Assembly: GCA_007361935.1 (NCBI GenBank)
Contig: CP041667.1
Location: 1,640,501 to 1,704,500 of the forward strand
Length of the DNA stretch: 64,000 nt
Reading direction: 5' to 3'
From: Lachnospiraceae bacterium KGMB03038
GTDB taxonomy: Bacteria > Bacillota > Clostridia > Lachnospirales > Lachnospiraceae
In this document: in pieces, positions 23,624 through 33,202 of the stretch
How the letters are laid out: each line of letters starts with the position of its first letter
Position numbering within the stretch: the stretch's first letter is position 1
The notes under the pieces: generated by a model
What the model saw: the letters and a program-made list of their open reading frames with translations, nothing else
What the model was told of the DNA's origin: nothing
Database searches by the model: none
Position numbers and translations under genes: made by a program

Positions 23624-23670
23624 TTGATTTTTGGAAAAAGGTCTAGTAGAATTATGCTAGTAGTGCTAGG
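23624..23670 (+). promoter_or_regulatory. Probable plsX promoter with overlapping CTAGTAG repeats
   Basis: TTGATT (23624-23629), spacer 17, TAGAAT (23647-23652). CTAGTAG occurs at 23643-23649 and 23657-23663, and CTAGG at 23666-23670, so the repeats overlap the -10 and start site. A fatty-acid-responsive repressor could bind here, as FapR does in Bacillus, but no fapR is visible and the repeat does not match the FapR site well. Confidence 0.45.
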
Positions 23671-23684
23671 AGGAATCATATATC

Positions 23685-24710
23685 ATGACTGAAATTACAA
23701 CAGTAGCCGTGGATGCCATGGGCGGCGACAACGCTCCGGGTGAGATCGTCAAAGGCGCAGTGGAGGCTGTGGCAGAACGGAGGGATATCCAAGTCTGTCT
23801 GGTGGGTCGGGAAGATGTGATCAGGAAAGAGCTGGATAAGAATGGATACAGTGGAAACCAGATCCAGATCGTTCCGGCGCAGGAAGTGATCGAGACGGCT
23901 GAGCCGCCGGTGAACGCAATCCGTAAGAAGAAGGATTCATCTATCGTTGTGGGAATGAAGATGGTGAAGGAAGAAAAGGCAGATGCCTTTGTGTCGGCAG
24001 GAAGCTCAGGGGCGATCCTTGTGGGAGGACAGGTGATCGTTGGAAGGCTGAAAGGCGTGGAGCGCCCGCCGCTGGCACCTCTGATCCCAACGGCGTCTGG
24101 AGTAAGTCTTCTGGTAGACTGCGGTGCCAATGTGGACGCAAGGCCTTCTCATCTGGTTCAGTTTGCGAAGATGGGATCGATCTATATGGAGCATGTAGTC
24201 GGCATCCGGAATCCTAAAGTTGGAATTGTCAATATCGGCGCGGAAGAAGAGAAAGGGAATGCCTTGGTAAAAGAGACGTTTCCTCTGCTGAAGGAGACAA
24301 AAGGGATTCATTTTATTGGAAGCGTGGAGGCCAGAGAGATTCCGCGGGGACAGGCAGACGTAGTTGTTTGCGAGGCGTTCGCGGGAAATGTGATTCTGAA
24401 GCTTTACGAAGGACTGGGGTCTGTATTGATGGAGAAGATCAAAGGGGGGATGATGACATCTCTAAGAAGCAAGATCGGCGCACTTCTGGTCAAACCTGCC
24501 CTGAAAGAGACGCTGAAGACGTTTGACGCGACAGAATATGGCGGAGCGCCATTGCTGGGGTTGAAAGGACTTGTGGTCAAAACTCACGGAAGCGCGAAAG
24601 CTAAGGAAGTTCGCAACACGATCTGGCAGTGCTGTACGTTTAAACAGCAGAGGATCAACGAAAAGATCAGAGATTGTATTCAAGCCGGCGAGGAAGCGGC
24701 TGAGTCATAA
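23685..24710 (+). CDS. plsX: Phosphate acyltransferase PlsX
   Basis: Makes acyl phosphate from acyl-ACP, the first step of phospholipid synthesis in Firmicutes. The 341 residues include VAVDAMGGDNAPGEIVKGAV at the start, SAGSSGAILVG, GVERPPLAPLIPT, LLVDCGANVDARP and ALVKETFPLLK. It lies 30 bases before acpP, its acyl donor protein, an order standard in Firmicutes. AGGAGGAAT precedes the ATG at 23685. Confidence 0.95.
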   Translation: MTEITTVAVDAMGGDNAPGEIVKGAVEAVAERRDIQVCLVGREDVIRKELDKNGYSGNQIQIVPAQEVIETAEPPVNAIRKKKDSSIVVGMKMVKEEKADAFVSAGSSGAILVGGQVIVGRLKGVERPPLAPLIPTASGVSLLVDCGANVDARPSHLVQFAKMGSIYMEHVVGIRNPKVGIVNIGAEEEKGNALVKETFPLLKETKGIHFIGSVEAREIPRGQADVVVCEAFAGNVILKLYEGLGSVLMEKIKGGMMTSLRSKIGALLVKPALKETLKTFDATEYGGAPLLGLKGLVVKTHGSAKAKEVRNTIWQCCTFKQQRINEKIRDCIQAGEEAAES

Positions 24711-24739
24711 ATTATCAGTTTAGAAAAGGAGAAAAGAGT

Positions 24740-24973
24740 ATGGAATTTGAAAAACTGCAGGAGATCATTTCAGATGTGCTGAATGTAGAGGCGCAGGAAA
24801 TTACAATGGAGTCTAAATTTGTGGACGACCTGGGAGCAGATTCTTTGGATATTTTCCAGATCATTATGGGGATCGAAGAGACATTTGATATTGAAATCGA
24901 CAATGAAGACGCGGAAAAGATCGCTACAGTAGGGGATGCCGTAGAGCAGATCAAAGCGGCAACAAACAACTAG
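24740..24973 (+). CDS. acpP: Acyl carrier protein
   Basis: A 77-residue acidic helical protein with the phosphopantetheine attachment Ser35 in DLGADSLDIFQ. It carries growing fatty acids as thioesters and supplies PlsX. AAAAGGAG lies upstream. A hairpin after the gene may reduce transcription into rnc. Confidence 0.95.
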   Translation: MEFEKLQEIISDVLNVEAQEITMESKFVDDLGADSLDIFQIIMGIEETFDIEIDNEDAEKIATVGDAVEQIKAATNN

Positions 24974-24990
24974 GCATGGTTTTAGGAGAC

Positions 24991-25018
24991 GAAAAAGCCC
25001 GGTAGGGCTTTTTCGTTT
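24991..25018 (+). terminator. Terminator or attenuator between acpP and rnc
   Basis: GAAAAAGCCC (24991-25000) and GGGCTTTTTC (25005-25014) with loop GGTA, ending in GTTTTA. The stem's own T-rich arm gives the U tract. No promoter was found between it and rnc, so read-through probably feeds rnc-smc-ftsY. Confidence 0.7.
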
Positions 25019-25031
25019 TATGGGAGAGAGT

Positions 25032-25730
25032 ATGGGAAAAGATTTGAGAGAATTGGAGAAAAAAACGGGATATCAGTTTCATGATTTCCGGCTTCTGGAA
25101 CGGGCGATGACCCATAAGTCCTACATCAATGAGGCCCAGATGGAAAGATATGAGTGCAACGAACGGCTGGAATTCCTGGGAGATGCGGTGTTGGAACTTG
25201 TGACCAGCGAATATCTGTTTCGGGATAAGGCGAATTACCCGGAAGGAGAGCTGACTCGGATGAGGGCGGGTATCGTCTGCGAACCGGCGCTTGCGTTCTG
25301 CGCAAGAGAATTGGGACTTGGGTCTTATCTTATGCTAGGAAAAGGAGAAGAGGCTACGGGAGGCCGGAAGCGGGAATCTCTGACATCGGATGCGCTGGAG
25401 GCTTTGATCGGCGCGATCTATATGGACGGTGGTTTTACTAATGCGAAAGAGTTTATTCACCGGGTAGTACTGAATGATATTGAGAAGAAAAAACTCTTTT
25501 TCGATAGCAAGACTATCCTTCAGGAAGTTGTGCAGGGATATTTCAAAGGGGAGAAGATTTCTTACCGCCTGATCGGTGAAAAGGGCCCTGATCATGACAA
25601 ATCCTTCCAAACGGCAGTATACATTGGAGAGGAAGCTTATGGAACGGGCATGGGACACACAAAAAAGCGGGCGGAGCAGGAAGCGGCTTATCAAGCCCTG
25701 CTTGCCTTGAAAAAGCGGGATATAAAGTAG
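25032..25730 (+). CDS. rnc: Ribonuclease III
   Basis: A 232-residue double-strand-specific endoribonuclease that processes rRNA precursors and structured mRNA. The catalytic signature NERLEFLGDAVLELVTSEYLF and the second acidic cluster (SDALEALIGAIYMDGG) are intact, and the C-terminal double-stranded-RNA-binding domain begins near SKTILQEVVQGYF and ends TKKRAEQEAAYQALLAL. The ATG at 25032 follows GGGAGAGAG; an in-frame ATG at 25020 has no ribosome site. smc begins 7 bases after the stop. Confidence 0.95.
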   Translation: MGKDLRELEKKTGYQFHDFRLLERAMTHKSYINEAQMERYECNERLEFLGDAVLELVTSEYLFRDKANYPEGELTRMRAGIVCEPALAFCARELGLGSYLMLGKGEEATGGRKRESLTSDALEALIGAIYMDGGFTNAKEFIHRVVLNDIEKKKLFFDSKTILQEVVQGYFKGEKISYRLIGEKGPDHDKSFQTAVYIGEEAYGTGMGHTKKRAEQEAAYQALLALKKRDIK

Positions 25731-25737
25731 GTGGAAT

Positions 25738-28700
25738 ATGTATTTAAAAAGTATCGAGGTTCAAGGTTTTAAATCCTTCGCCCACAAGATCAAATTTGAT
25801 TTTCATAATGGAATCACCGGGATCGTAGGACCTAACGGCAGCGGAAAGAGCAATGTGGCGGACGCGGTGCGCTGGGTGCTTGGTGAACAAAGAGTAAAAC
25901 AGCTGCGCGGCGGAAGTATGCAGGATGTGATTTTCTCCGGAACTGAAAATAGAAAGCCTTTGAGCTATGCTTCTGTGGCTATTACTCTTGATAACTCTGA
26001 CCACCAGCTTCCTATTGAGTTTGAGGAGGTGACGGTAGCCCGAAGGCTGTACCGTTCCGGGGAAAGTGAATATCTTATTAATGGGAGCCCCTGCAGACTT
26101 AAGGACGTAAATGAGTTGTTCTACGATACCGGGATTGGAAAAGAGGGTTATTCGATCATCGGACAGGGGCAGATTGACAAGATATTGAGCGGTAAGCCGG
26201 AGGAACGGCGGGAACTCTTCGATGAGGCCGCGGGAATCGTCAAATTCAAACGTCGAAAAAATCTATCGGTGAAGAAGCTGGAAGAAGAACGCCAGAATCT
26301 TCTTCGCGTCAATGATATCCTGGCAGAGCTGGAAAAGCAGATCAAGCCCTTGGAGAAACAGGCGGAGACGGCCAGGGAATATCTCAGAAAAAAGGAAGAA
26401 TTAAAAAGATATGATATCAATATGTTTCTGCTTGAGACGGCCAGGATCCAAGAGCAGATCCAGGGAATCGAAGGAAAACTGGAGGCCGCCCGTCAGGAAT
26501 TGGAGGAATCCGGCAGCGCTTACGCGGATATGAAGCAGGAATATGAGTCGGTAGAGGAACAGGTGGATGGCATCGAGGCTTCCATTGAGAAGGCCAAAAG
26601 TCAGCTAAACGAGACTACCATCCTCAAGCAGCAGCTGGAGAACCAGATTGCCCTTTTGAAAGAACAGATCCACAGCGCCCATATGAATGATGAGCATTAC
26701 GACCAGCGGGCCAAAACCATTGAATCAGAACTGATGGAGCGGGACAGCCAGCTGCGGGAGCGAAGGCGGGAACAGGAAAGTATCCGGGGGGATCTGGAAG
26801 CGAAAAAGGCGGAGGAAAATAAGGCCAGGGAAGAATTGATCACGGTCCAGACCAGGATCGCGACCCTGTCCGCCGCGATCGATAAGAATAAAAGCGATAT
26901 CATGGAGCTTTTAAACAACCGGGCTTCCACGAAAGCGAAGATCCAGAAATACGACACCATGCTGGAGCAGATCCAGGTGCGAAGAGAACAGTTGGACCAT
27001 CGGAGCAAGGAGACCCAAGAGGAAGCGGCGGCCCAGGAAAGGCTGCAGAACGGATACCTGGAAGAGTTAGAAGAGATTTCCGGCAAGATTCGCAAGCTGA
27101 CAGCAAACAGCAGCCAGTATGAGGAGAAGATCCAAAAGATCCAGAAGGATCTGGCTGGAAGAACGGAGAAATTCCGGATTGGCCAGACCGCTTATCACAG
27201 AGAACAGTCCCGTCTGGAGTCTTTAAAAAATATTACAGAGCGGTATGACGGGTACGGAAACAGTATCCGGAAAGTCATGGACCACAAGGGGAGGGAGCCG
27301 GGGCTTCTGGGCGTGGTAGCGGATCTTATCAAAGTAGAGAAGAATTACGAGATCGCTGTGGAGACGGCGCTTGGCGGCAATATCCAGAATATTGTCACTG
27401 CCGATGAAGAGACCGCGAAACGGATGATCCAGTTCTTAAAGCAGAATCGTTTTGGAAGGGCAACCTTCCTTCCTCTCACAAGTATGAAGGCCAGAGGCGG
27501 TCTGGCAAGGCCAGAGGCGTTAAAGGAGCCGGGAGCGATCGGGATTGCGGACACGCTGGTGAAGACAGACCCGGCATATCGGGAATTGGTAGGCTTTCTT
27601 CTCGGGAGGACCTTGGTAGTAGACCACATCGACACGGGCACCAGGATCGCCAGGAAATATCAGCAGTCTCTCAGGATCGTCACCCTGGAAGGAGAACTGA
27701 TCAATCCGGGGGGATCGATGACCGGCGGAGCCTTTAAGAATTCCAGCAATCTTCTGAGCAGAAGACGGGAGATCGAAGAATTTGAGAAAACGGTCCTGCA
27801 GCTGAAAAAGGAAATGGACGAGCTGGAGGCGGAATCAGACAGACTGCGCCAAGTCCGGACCGGATATTATGAAAAGATCGAGCAGATCAAGGAAGAACTG
27901 CAAAAAGCTTATGTTGTGCAGAATACGGCCAAAATGAACGCGGACCAGGCAGGAGCCAGAGCTAAAGCGGCCAGAGATCTGGTGGAAGATATCCAGAAGG
28001 AAGGCCAGGATCTGGATCGGCAGATTACAGATATTATGGATAACCAGGAGTCCATCAATGTGGAGCTGGATACTTCAGAAGAACTGGAAACCCAGCTGAC
28101 GGCCCGTATCCAGGAAGATCAGGCGGCGCTGGATCAGGAGCATGAAATTGAAACTGCCAGACAGAAAACGGCAGAAGAAGTCCATCTGGTCTGCGCGGGG
28201 CTGGAACAAAAATATGAATTTGTACTGGAAAATGTGACCCGTATCCAGGAAGAGATGGAGAAATTCCAGGAAGAATTAACGGAACTGGAGGAAAACAAGG
28301 GAGGCACATCGAAAGAAATCCAGGAAAAAGAAGCTCAGATCCAGGATCTTAAGCAGACTATTGAGAATTCCGGAGAGCTTTTCGCTGAGATACAGGCAGA
28401 AATCGAGAAATACAAAGTGGAGCGGGAAGAACTTACCCAAAAGCACAAAACATTTCTCCAAAAAAGAGAAGAACTTTCCAATCACATGGCGGAATTGGAT
28501 AAAGAAGTATTTCGTTTGGAAAGCCAGAAAGAAAGCTATGGGGCGGCTTCCCAGAAACAGATCGATTATATGTGGGAAGAATATGAGCTTACCTACAACC
28601 GGGCGCTGGAGATCCGGGATGAGAAGCTGACGGACCTTGCGAAAATGAAACGCAAGATCCAGGAGTTGAAAGGCGAGATCAAAGGCCTTGGGAATGTAAA

Positions 28701-29298
28701 TGTAAATGCTATCGAAGACTACAAGAACTTGTTTGAGCGGTATGATTTCCTGAAGAAGCAGCATGACGACCTGGTGGAAGCGGAAGCGACTCTGGTTCAG
28801 ATCATCGATGAGCTGGATGCCGCCATGCGCAAGCAATTCCAGGAACAGTTTGCCAGGATTTCTGAAGAATTCGACGCGGTGTTCAAGGAATTATTCGGCG
28901 GCGGAAAAGGAACTCTGGAACTGATGGAAGACGAGGATATTTTGGAGGCGGGGATTCGGATCATTGCCCAGCCGCCGGGAAAGAAGCTGCAGAATATGAT
29001 GCAGTTGTCCGGCGGAGAAAAAGCGCTGACGGCCATATCACTGCTGTTTGCGATCCAGAATCTGAAACCATCGCCATTCTGCCTGCTGGATGAGATCGAG
29101 GCGGCCTTGGATGATAACAATGTGGTAAGGTTTGCGAAGTATCTCCACAAATTAACGGAAAATACCCAGTTTATCGTGATCACCCACAGAAGGGGGACGA
29201 TGACGGCGGCAGACCGTCTGTATGGGATCACCATGCAGGAGAAGGGAGTGTCGACACTGGTATCTGTCAGTCTTCTGGAAGGGGAACTGGACAAATAG
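25738..29298 (+). CDS. smc: Chromosome segregation protein SMC
   Basis: A 1186-residue condensin subunit. The N-terminal head has the P-loop GPNGSGKSNVADAVRWVLGE; two long coiled-coil arms (about 170-500 and 670-1020, very rich in Glu, Lys and Gln) surround a hinge at about 510-650 (GLLGVVADLI, GELINPGGSMTGGA); the C-terminal head has the ABC signature LSGGEKALTAISLLFAI and Walker B CLLDEIEAALDD. It organises and segregates the chromosome with ScpA and ScpB, encoded elsewhere. GTGGAAT is the only ribosome site, which is compatible with coupling to rnc. Confidence 0.97.
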   Translation: MYLKSIEVQGFKSFAHKIKFDFHNGITGIVGPNGSGKSNVADAVRWVLGEQRVKQLRGGSMQDVIFSGTENRKPLSYASVAITLDNSDHQLPIEFEEVTVARRLYRSGESEYLINGSPCRLKDVNELFYDTGIGKEGYSIIGQGQIDKILSGKPEERRELFDEAAGIVKFKRRKNLSVKKLEEERQNLLRVNDILAELEKQIKPLEKQAETAREYLRKKEELKRYDINMFLLETARIQEQIQGIEGKLEAARQELEESGSAYADMKQEYESVEEQVDGIEASIEKAKSQLNETTILKQQLENQIALLKEQIHSAHMNDEHYDQRAKTIESELMERDSQLRERRREQESIRGDLEAKKAEENKAREELITVQTRIATLSAAIDKNKSDIMELLNNRASTKAKIQKYDTMLEQIQVRREQLDHRSKETQEEAAAQERLQNGYLEELEEISGKIRKLTANSSQYEEKIQKIQKDLAGRTEKFRIGQTAYHREQSRLESLKNITERYDGYGNSIRKVMDHKGREPGLLGVVADLIKVEKNYEIAVETALGGNIQNIVTADEETAKRMIQFLKQNRFGRATFLPLTSMKARGGLARPEALKEPGAIGIADTLVKTDPAYRELVGFLLGRTLVVDHIDTGTRIARKYQQSLRIVTLEGELINPGGSMTGGAFKNSSNLLSRRREIEEFEKTVLQLKKEMDELEAESDRLRQVRTGYYEKIEQIKEELQKAYVVQNTAKMNADQAGARAKAARDLVEDIQKEGQDLDRQITDIMDNQESINVELDTSEELETQLTARIQEDQAALDQEHEIETARQKTAEEVHLVCAGLEQKYEFVLENVTRIQEEMEKFQEELTELEENKGGTSKEIQEKEAQIQDLKQTIENSGELFAEIQAEIEKYKVEREELTQKHKTFLQKREELSNHMAELDKEVFRLESQKESYGAASQKQIDYMWEEYELTYNRALEIRDEKLTDLAKMKRKIQELKGEIKGLGNVNVNAIEDYKNLFERYDFLKKQHDDLVEAEATLVQIIDELDAAMRKQFQEQFARISEEFDAVFKELFGGGKGTLELMEDEDILEAGIRIIAQPPGKKLQNMMQLSGGEKALTAISLLFAIQNLKPSPFCLLDEIEAALDDNNVVRFAKYLHKLTENTQFIVITHRRGTMTAADRLYGITMQEKGVSTLVSVSLLEGELDK

Positions 29299-29321
29299 GA
29301 CAGCATAAAGGAGGGAAAGCG

Positions 29322-30272
29322 ATGGCGGAAGAAAAGAAAGGCGGTTTTTTTAAACGACTGGTGGCGGGGCTTGGAAAGACCAGGGACAATATAGTATCCG
29401 GCATGGACAGTATTTTCAGCGGATTTTCTCACATTGACGAAGATTTCTATGAAGAACTGGAAGAAGTTCTGATCATGGGAGATCTGGGAGTTCAGGCGAC
29501 GGAAGAAATCCTGGAGGACTTAAGGGCCAAGGTGAAGGAACAGCACATCAAGGAACCGAAAGACTGCAGGGAGCTTTTGATCGAAAGCATCCGGGAGCAG
29601 ATGGATGTGGGGGAAGCGGCCTATGAGTTTGAGGAAAAAACCTCTGTAGTTATGGTGATCGGTGTAAATGGAGTAGGCAAGACGACCACGATCGGAAAGC
29701 TGGCTGGAAAACTGAGAGCCCAGCATAAGAAAGTAGTCCTTGCGGCGGCGGATACCTTCCGGGCGGCTGCCGGCGAGCAGCTGAAAGAATGGGCGGCGCG
29801 CTCACAGGCAGAACTGATCGGCGGACAGGAGGGAGCGGATCCCGCTTCTGTAGTCTACGATGCGGTCGCGGCCGCTAAGGCAAGGCACGCGGATGTCCTT
29901 TTGGTCGATACGGCGGGAAGACTCCATAACAAAAAGAACTTAATGGAAGAACTGAAGAAGATGAACCGGATCATCGAACGGGAGTATGGAGAAGCCTATA
30001 GAGAAACATTAGTGGTTCTAGATGCGACTACTGGCCAGAACGCTTTGCAGCAGGCAAAAGAGTTTAGCGAAGTGGCAGACATTACCGGCATTATTTTGAC
30101 AAAGATGGACGGGACGGCAAAAGGCGGGATCGCGGTAGCGATCCAGGCGGAGCTGGGAATCCCGGTAAAATATATCGGCGTGGGCGAGACGATAGATGAT
30201 CTTCAGAAATTCGATTCCGATACCTTTGTGAAAGCATTGTTTTCTGGAGAGACAGCGTCAGAGGAAGCGTAA
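29322..30272 (+). CDS. ftsY: Signal recognition particle receptor FtsY
   Basis: A 316-residue SRP-type GTPase that docks the signal recognition particle at the membrane. Motifs are GVNGVGKTTTIGKLA (P-loop), DTFRAAAGEQL, VDTAGRLHNKKNLMEEL and LTKMDGTAKGGIA. The N-terminal part is short with a basic amphipathic stretch (FFKRLVAGLGKTRDNI) that would contact the membrane, without the long acidic region of enterobacterial FtsY. The smc-ftsY order is conserved in Firmicutes. AAAGGAGG lies before the ATG. Confidence 0.96.
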   Translation: MAEEKKGGFFKRLVAGLGKTRDNIVSGMDSIFSGFSHIDEDFYEELEEVLIMGDLGVQATEEILEDLRAKVKEQHIKEPKDCRELLIESIREQMDVGEAAYEFEEKTSVVMVIGVNGVGKTTTIGKLAGKLRAQHKKVVLAAADTFRAAAGEQLKEWAARSQAELIGGQEGADPASVVYDAVAAAKARHADVLLVDTAGRLHNKKNLMEELKKMNRIIEREYGEAYRETLVVLDATTGQNALQQAKEFSEVADITGIILTKMDGTAKGGIAVAIQAELGIPVKYIGVGETIDDLQKFDSDTFVKALFSGETASEEA

Positions 30273-30316
30273 GTTTATAGGATCGGTGACTGATAATTTG
30301 TAAAAAGAACAGGAGG

Positions 30317-31537
30317 ATGGATATGTTGACGTTAGAAAAATTTGAACAGGCAAGCGAAATCGTGAAAAATGTGACTCTTCCCACTAAGCTGGTCTACAGC
30401 GAGTATTTAAGTCGGCAGACAGGCGGCCGGATCTACTTGAAGCCGGAAAATATGCAGTATACCGGCGCTTACAAAGTAAGAGGGGCTTATTATAAGATCA
30501 GTACCATGTCAGAAGAAGAACGGGAAAAAGGCCTGGTAACAGCTTCCGCCGGCAATCATGCCCAGGGAGTAGCGTTTGCGGCTCAGAAATTTGGATGCAA
30601 AGCGACGATCGTAATGCCTACGGTTACGCCCCTGATCAAGGTAAACCGTACCAAAAGCTATGGTGCGGAAGTGGTCCTTCACGGAGATGTTTATGATGAT
30701 TCCTGCGCGTATGCGCTGAAATTAGCGGAGGAGACGGGGGCGGCCTTTGTGCACCCGTTTGACGATCTGGATATCGCGACTGGACAGGGGACGATCGCAA
30801 TGGAGATCGTGCAGGAACTGCCTACTGTAGATTACATCCTGGCGCCCATCGGCGGCGGCGGCCTGGTAACAGGCGTATCCACTCTTGCAAAGATGCTGAA
30901 TCCCAAGATCCAGGTCATTGGCGTTGAGCCTGCGGCGGCGGCAAGCATGACAGCCGCGTTCCAGGCAGACGGCCCGGTGGCGCTGGACAGCGCGGATACC
31001 ATTGCCGATGGTACAGCAGTGAAGAAAGTGGGAGAGAAGATTTTCCCCTATGCGAAAGAGAATATCGACCGGATCCTGACTGTGCAGGATGACGAGTTGA
31101 TCGGCGCCTTCCTGGATATGGTGGAAAATCATAAGATGATCGTGGAAAATTCAGGCTTGCTGACGGTAGCGGCCCTGAAACAGTTAGATCTGAAAGGAAA
31201 GAAAGCAGTGTCTATCTTAAGCGGCGGAAATATGGACATCATCACTATGTCCTCCGTGGTACAGCACGGACTGATCCAGCGAGACCGGATCTTCTCCGTA
31301 TCCGTCCTGCTGCCGGATAAGCCGGGCGAGCTGGTGCGCACGGCGAAGACCGTTGCCGACGCTCAGGGCAACGTTATCAAGATCGAACATAACCAGTTCG
31401 TAAGCACAAATCGGAATGCGGCGGTAGAACTGCGGCTTACCGTTGAAGCCTTCGGCACAGAGCATAAACATGCGATCATGCAGGCGCTGGAAGACGAGGG
31501 GCTGCGTCCGAGAGAAATCGGAGCGAAATTGTATTAA
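30317..31537 (+). CDS. ilvA: Threonine ammonia-lyase
   Basis: A 406-residue PLP enzyme that turns threonine into 2-oxobutyrate and ammonia. The PLP lysine is in YTGAYKVRGA, the serine/threonine loop in SAGNHAQGVAFAA, and the glycine-rich phosphate loop in PIGGGGLVTG. The last 75 residues (SVLLPDKPGELVRTAKTVADAQGNVIKIEHNQ) form one ACT domain, the layout of the shorter IlvA/TdcB form. It may feed isoleucine synthesis or threonine fermentation; the context does not decide. AGGAGG lies upstream. A copy of a dispersed 65-base repeat with a hairpin follows the stop and may end transcription. Confidence 0.93.
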   Translation: MDMLTLEKFEQASEIVKNVTLPTKLVYSEYLSRQTGGRIYLKPENMQYTGAYKVRGAYYKISTMSEEEREKGLVTASAGNHAQGVAFAAQKFGCKATIVMPTVTPLIKVNRTKSYGAEVVLHGDVYDDSCAYALKLAEETGAAFVHPFDDLDIATGQGTIAMEIVQELPTVDYILAPIGGGGLVTGVSTLAKMLNPKIQVIGVEPAAAASMTAAFQADGPVALDSADTIADGTAVKKVGEKIFPYAKENIDRILTVQDDELIGAFLDMVENHKMIVENSGLLTVAALKQLDLKGKKAVSILSGGNMDIITMSSVVQHGLIQRDRIFSVSVLLPDKPGELVRTAKTVADAQGNVIKIEHNQFVSTNRNAAVELRLTVEAFGTEHKHAIMQALEDEGLRPREIGAKLY

Positions 31538-31547
31538 TTTTATACCA

Positions 31548-31612
31548 GGACGTAGCCTTTTGAAGAAGTGATACGTCTGGAATTAGCATCTGGGGTGTAC
31601 CCGAACGGCGAA
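31548..31612. repeat. Dispersed 65-base element, copy A (partner at 35106-35170)
   Basis: This stretch aligns without gaps to 35106-35170. Both begin GGACGTAG, have ACGTC pairing back to the start at positions 26-30 of the unit, and end in a conserved GGGGTGTACCC-x-AAC-GxCGAA block. Here the stem is GGACGTA with TACGTCT, weaker than in copy B. The middle parts differ more than the ends. It lies just after ilvA. Confidence 0.65.
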
Positions 31613-31715
31613 TTGATGGAGTTTTCTAAATTGTCACTCTGTCTTTTCGCCATTTTTATTTGCAAATGGAGGATATTTTTGGAATTTTCCTGGTTGTTTC
31701 TCAAATTTTTCTGTG

Positions 31716-31749
31716 TTGACATAAAACGTATAATTGTATACAATTATAC
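31716..31749 (+). promoter_or_regulatory. Promoter of the citrate synthase operon with a 22-bp perfect palindrome
   Basis: TTGACA (31716-31721), spacer 17, TACAAT (31739-31744); a second -10-like TATAAT is at 31750-31755. The segment 31728-31749 is a perfect palindrome, each half being GTATAATTGTA or its complement, with ATTGTATACAAT at the centre. That core fits the operator style of FadR-type GntR repressors, and a GntR gene lies in the operon. Binding would cover the -10, so repression is expected (inference). Confidence 0.75.
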
Positions 31750-31798
31750 TATAATGCGATTTGAAGGAAGCATGAGAAATAGGAAGGAGACGAGGAAC

Positions 31799-33190
31799 TT
31801 GGAAAATAGGAAGGTATATTTTGACAGTCATACGAATCTTTTGCAGCTTGAAGAGCATATGTATCCGCTGGTGGATGTGGAGCAGCCCAATGTGTTTCGG
31901 AATTTATTTCATTATGACGAGGTTCCGAAGATTGCCTTTAATGACAGGATCGTGCCCCACTGTATGCCGGACGAGATCTGGATTACGGATACCACTTTCC
32001 GTGACGGCCAGCAGTCGCGGGCGCCTTACAGTACGGAGCAGATTGTGACTTTGTATGATTTTCTCCACCGTCTGGGCGGTCCAAATGGGAAGATCAGGCA
32101 GAGTGAATTTTTCTTATACAGCAAGAAGGACCGGGATGCGGTATACAAGTGTCTGGAGAGGGGCTATGAATTCCCTGAGGTGACCAGTTGGATCCGGGCC
32201 AGCAAGAAAGATTTTGAGCTGGTAAAAGAAATCGGTCTGAAAGAAACTGGAATTCTGGTCAGCTGCTCAGATTATCACATTTTTTACAAGCTAAAGACCA
32301 CAAGGCGCAAGGCTATTGAACAGTATCTTTCTGTTATCCGGGAATGTTTGGAGACTGGGATCAGTCCCAGATGCCACCTGGAAGATATTACAAGATCGGA
32401 TATTTATGGCTTTGTGATTCCTTTCTGTATGGAACTCATGCATCTGATGGAGGAATATAAGATCCCGATCAAAATCCGGGTGTGCGACACAATGGGGTAC
32501 GGGGTCAACTATCCAGGCGCTGTGATCCCGCGGTCGATTCCGGGAATTATCTATGGGCTACGGGTTCATGCGGGAGTTCCAAGTGAACTGATCGAATTCC
32601 ACGGGCACAATGATTTCTATAAGGCGGTCAGCAATTCTTCTACAGCCTGGCTCTATGGCGCATCCGGCGTAAACTGTTCCTTGTTTGGCATTGGAGAGCG
32701 GACCGGGAATACGCCGCTGGAAGCTATGATCTTTGAGTATGCCCAGCTTAGAGGAACGCTGGATGGTATGGACACGACGGTGATCACAGAGATCGCGGAT
32801 TATTATGAAAAGGAACTGGACTACCAGATACCCGCGAACACACCTTTTGTGGGCGCGAATTTCAATGTGACCAAGGCGGGCATCCATGCGGACGGACTTT
32901 TGAAAAATGAAGAGATCTACAACATTTTTGATACGGAGAAATTTCTCAACAAGCCGCCGCGGGTAGCAGTCTCCAATACTTCCGGTCTTGCGGGGATCGC
33001 CCACTGGATCAATACTTACTATCGCCTTTCTGAGAAAGACCAGGTAGATAAGAACTCTGCTCTGGTGCAGACGGTGAAGGAATGGGTGGACCAGGAATAT
33101 GAAGAGGGCCGGGTGACGGTGCTGACGGATGAAGAACTGATCCAGGTGATCCAGGATTCCTGCCGGAAGCTTGGAATCCAACTGGGATAA
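31799..33190 (+). CDS. DRE-TIM metallolyase, probable Re-citrate synthase (homocitrate synthase-like)
   Basis: A 463-residue DRE-TIM aldolase. ITDTTFRDGQQSRAP holds the metal Asp and the Arg-Asp pair, ELIEFHGHNDFYKAVSNS the metal His-x-His, and GERTGNTPLEAMIFEY the conserved Glu/Asn; the C-terminal half has GIHADGLLKNEEIYN. The family includes homocitrate, isopropylmalate and Re-citrate synthases. Pairing with isocitrate dehydrogenase two genes on, and the absence of leucine or lysine genes, make Re-citrate synthase (acetyl-CoA plus oxaloacetate to citrate) most likely; substrate is inferred. AGGAAGGAG lies 9 bases before a TTG at 31799, the start I prefer; an ATG at 31772 would add nine residues but has its AAGGA too close. 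Confidence 0.75.
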   Translation: MENRKVYFDSHTNLLQLEEHMYPLVDVEQPNVFRNLFHYDEVPKIAFNDRIVPHCMPDEIWITDTTFRDGQQSRAPYSTEQIVTLYDFLHRLGGPNGKIRQSEFFLYSKKDRDAVYKCLERGYEFPEVTSWIRASKKDFELVKEIGLKETGILVSCSDYHIFYKLKTTRRKAIEQYLSVIRECLETGISPRCHLEDITRSDIYGFVIPFCMELMHLMEEYKIPIKIRVCDTMGYGVNYPGAVIPRSIPGIIYGLRVHAGVPSELIEFHGHNDFYKAVSNSSTAWLYGASGVNCSLFGIGERTGNTPLEAMIFEYAQLRGTLDGMDTTVITEIADYYEKELDYQIPANTPFVGANFNVTKAGIHADGLLKNEEIYNIFDTEKFLNKPPRVAVSNTSGLAGIAHWINTYYRLSEKDQVDKNSALVQTVKEWVDQEYEEGRVTVLTDEELIQVIQDSCRKLGIQLG

Positions 33191-33202
33191 AGGAGAAAGA
33201 CG

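Noticed and set aside
25738..29298. Repeated short blocks inside smc (for example around 27485-27520)
   Set aside because: They arise from biased codons in Glu/Lys/Gln-rich coiled coil and neighbouring Ala-Arg-Gly codons, not from a DNA repeat element.
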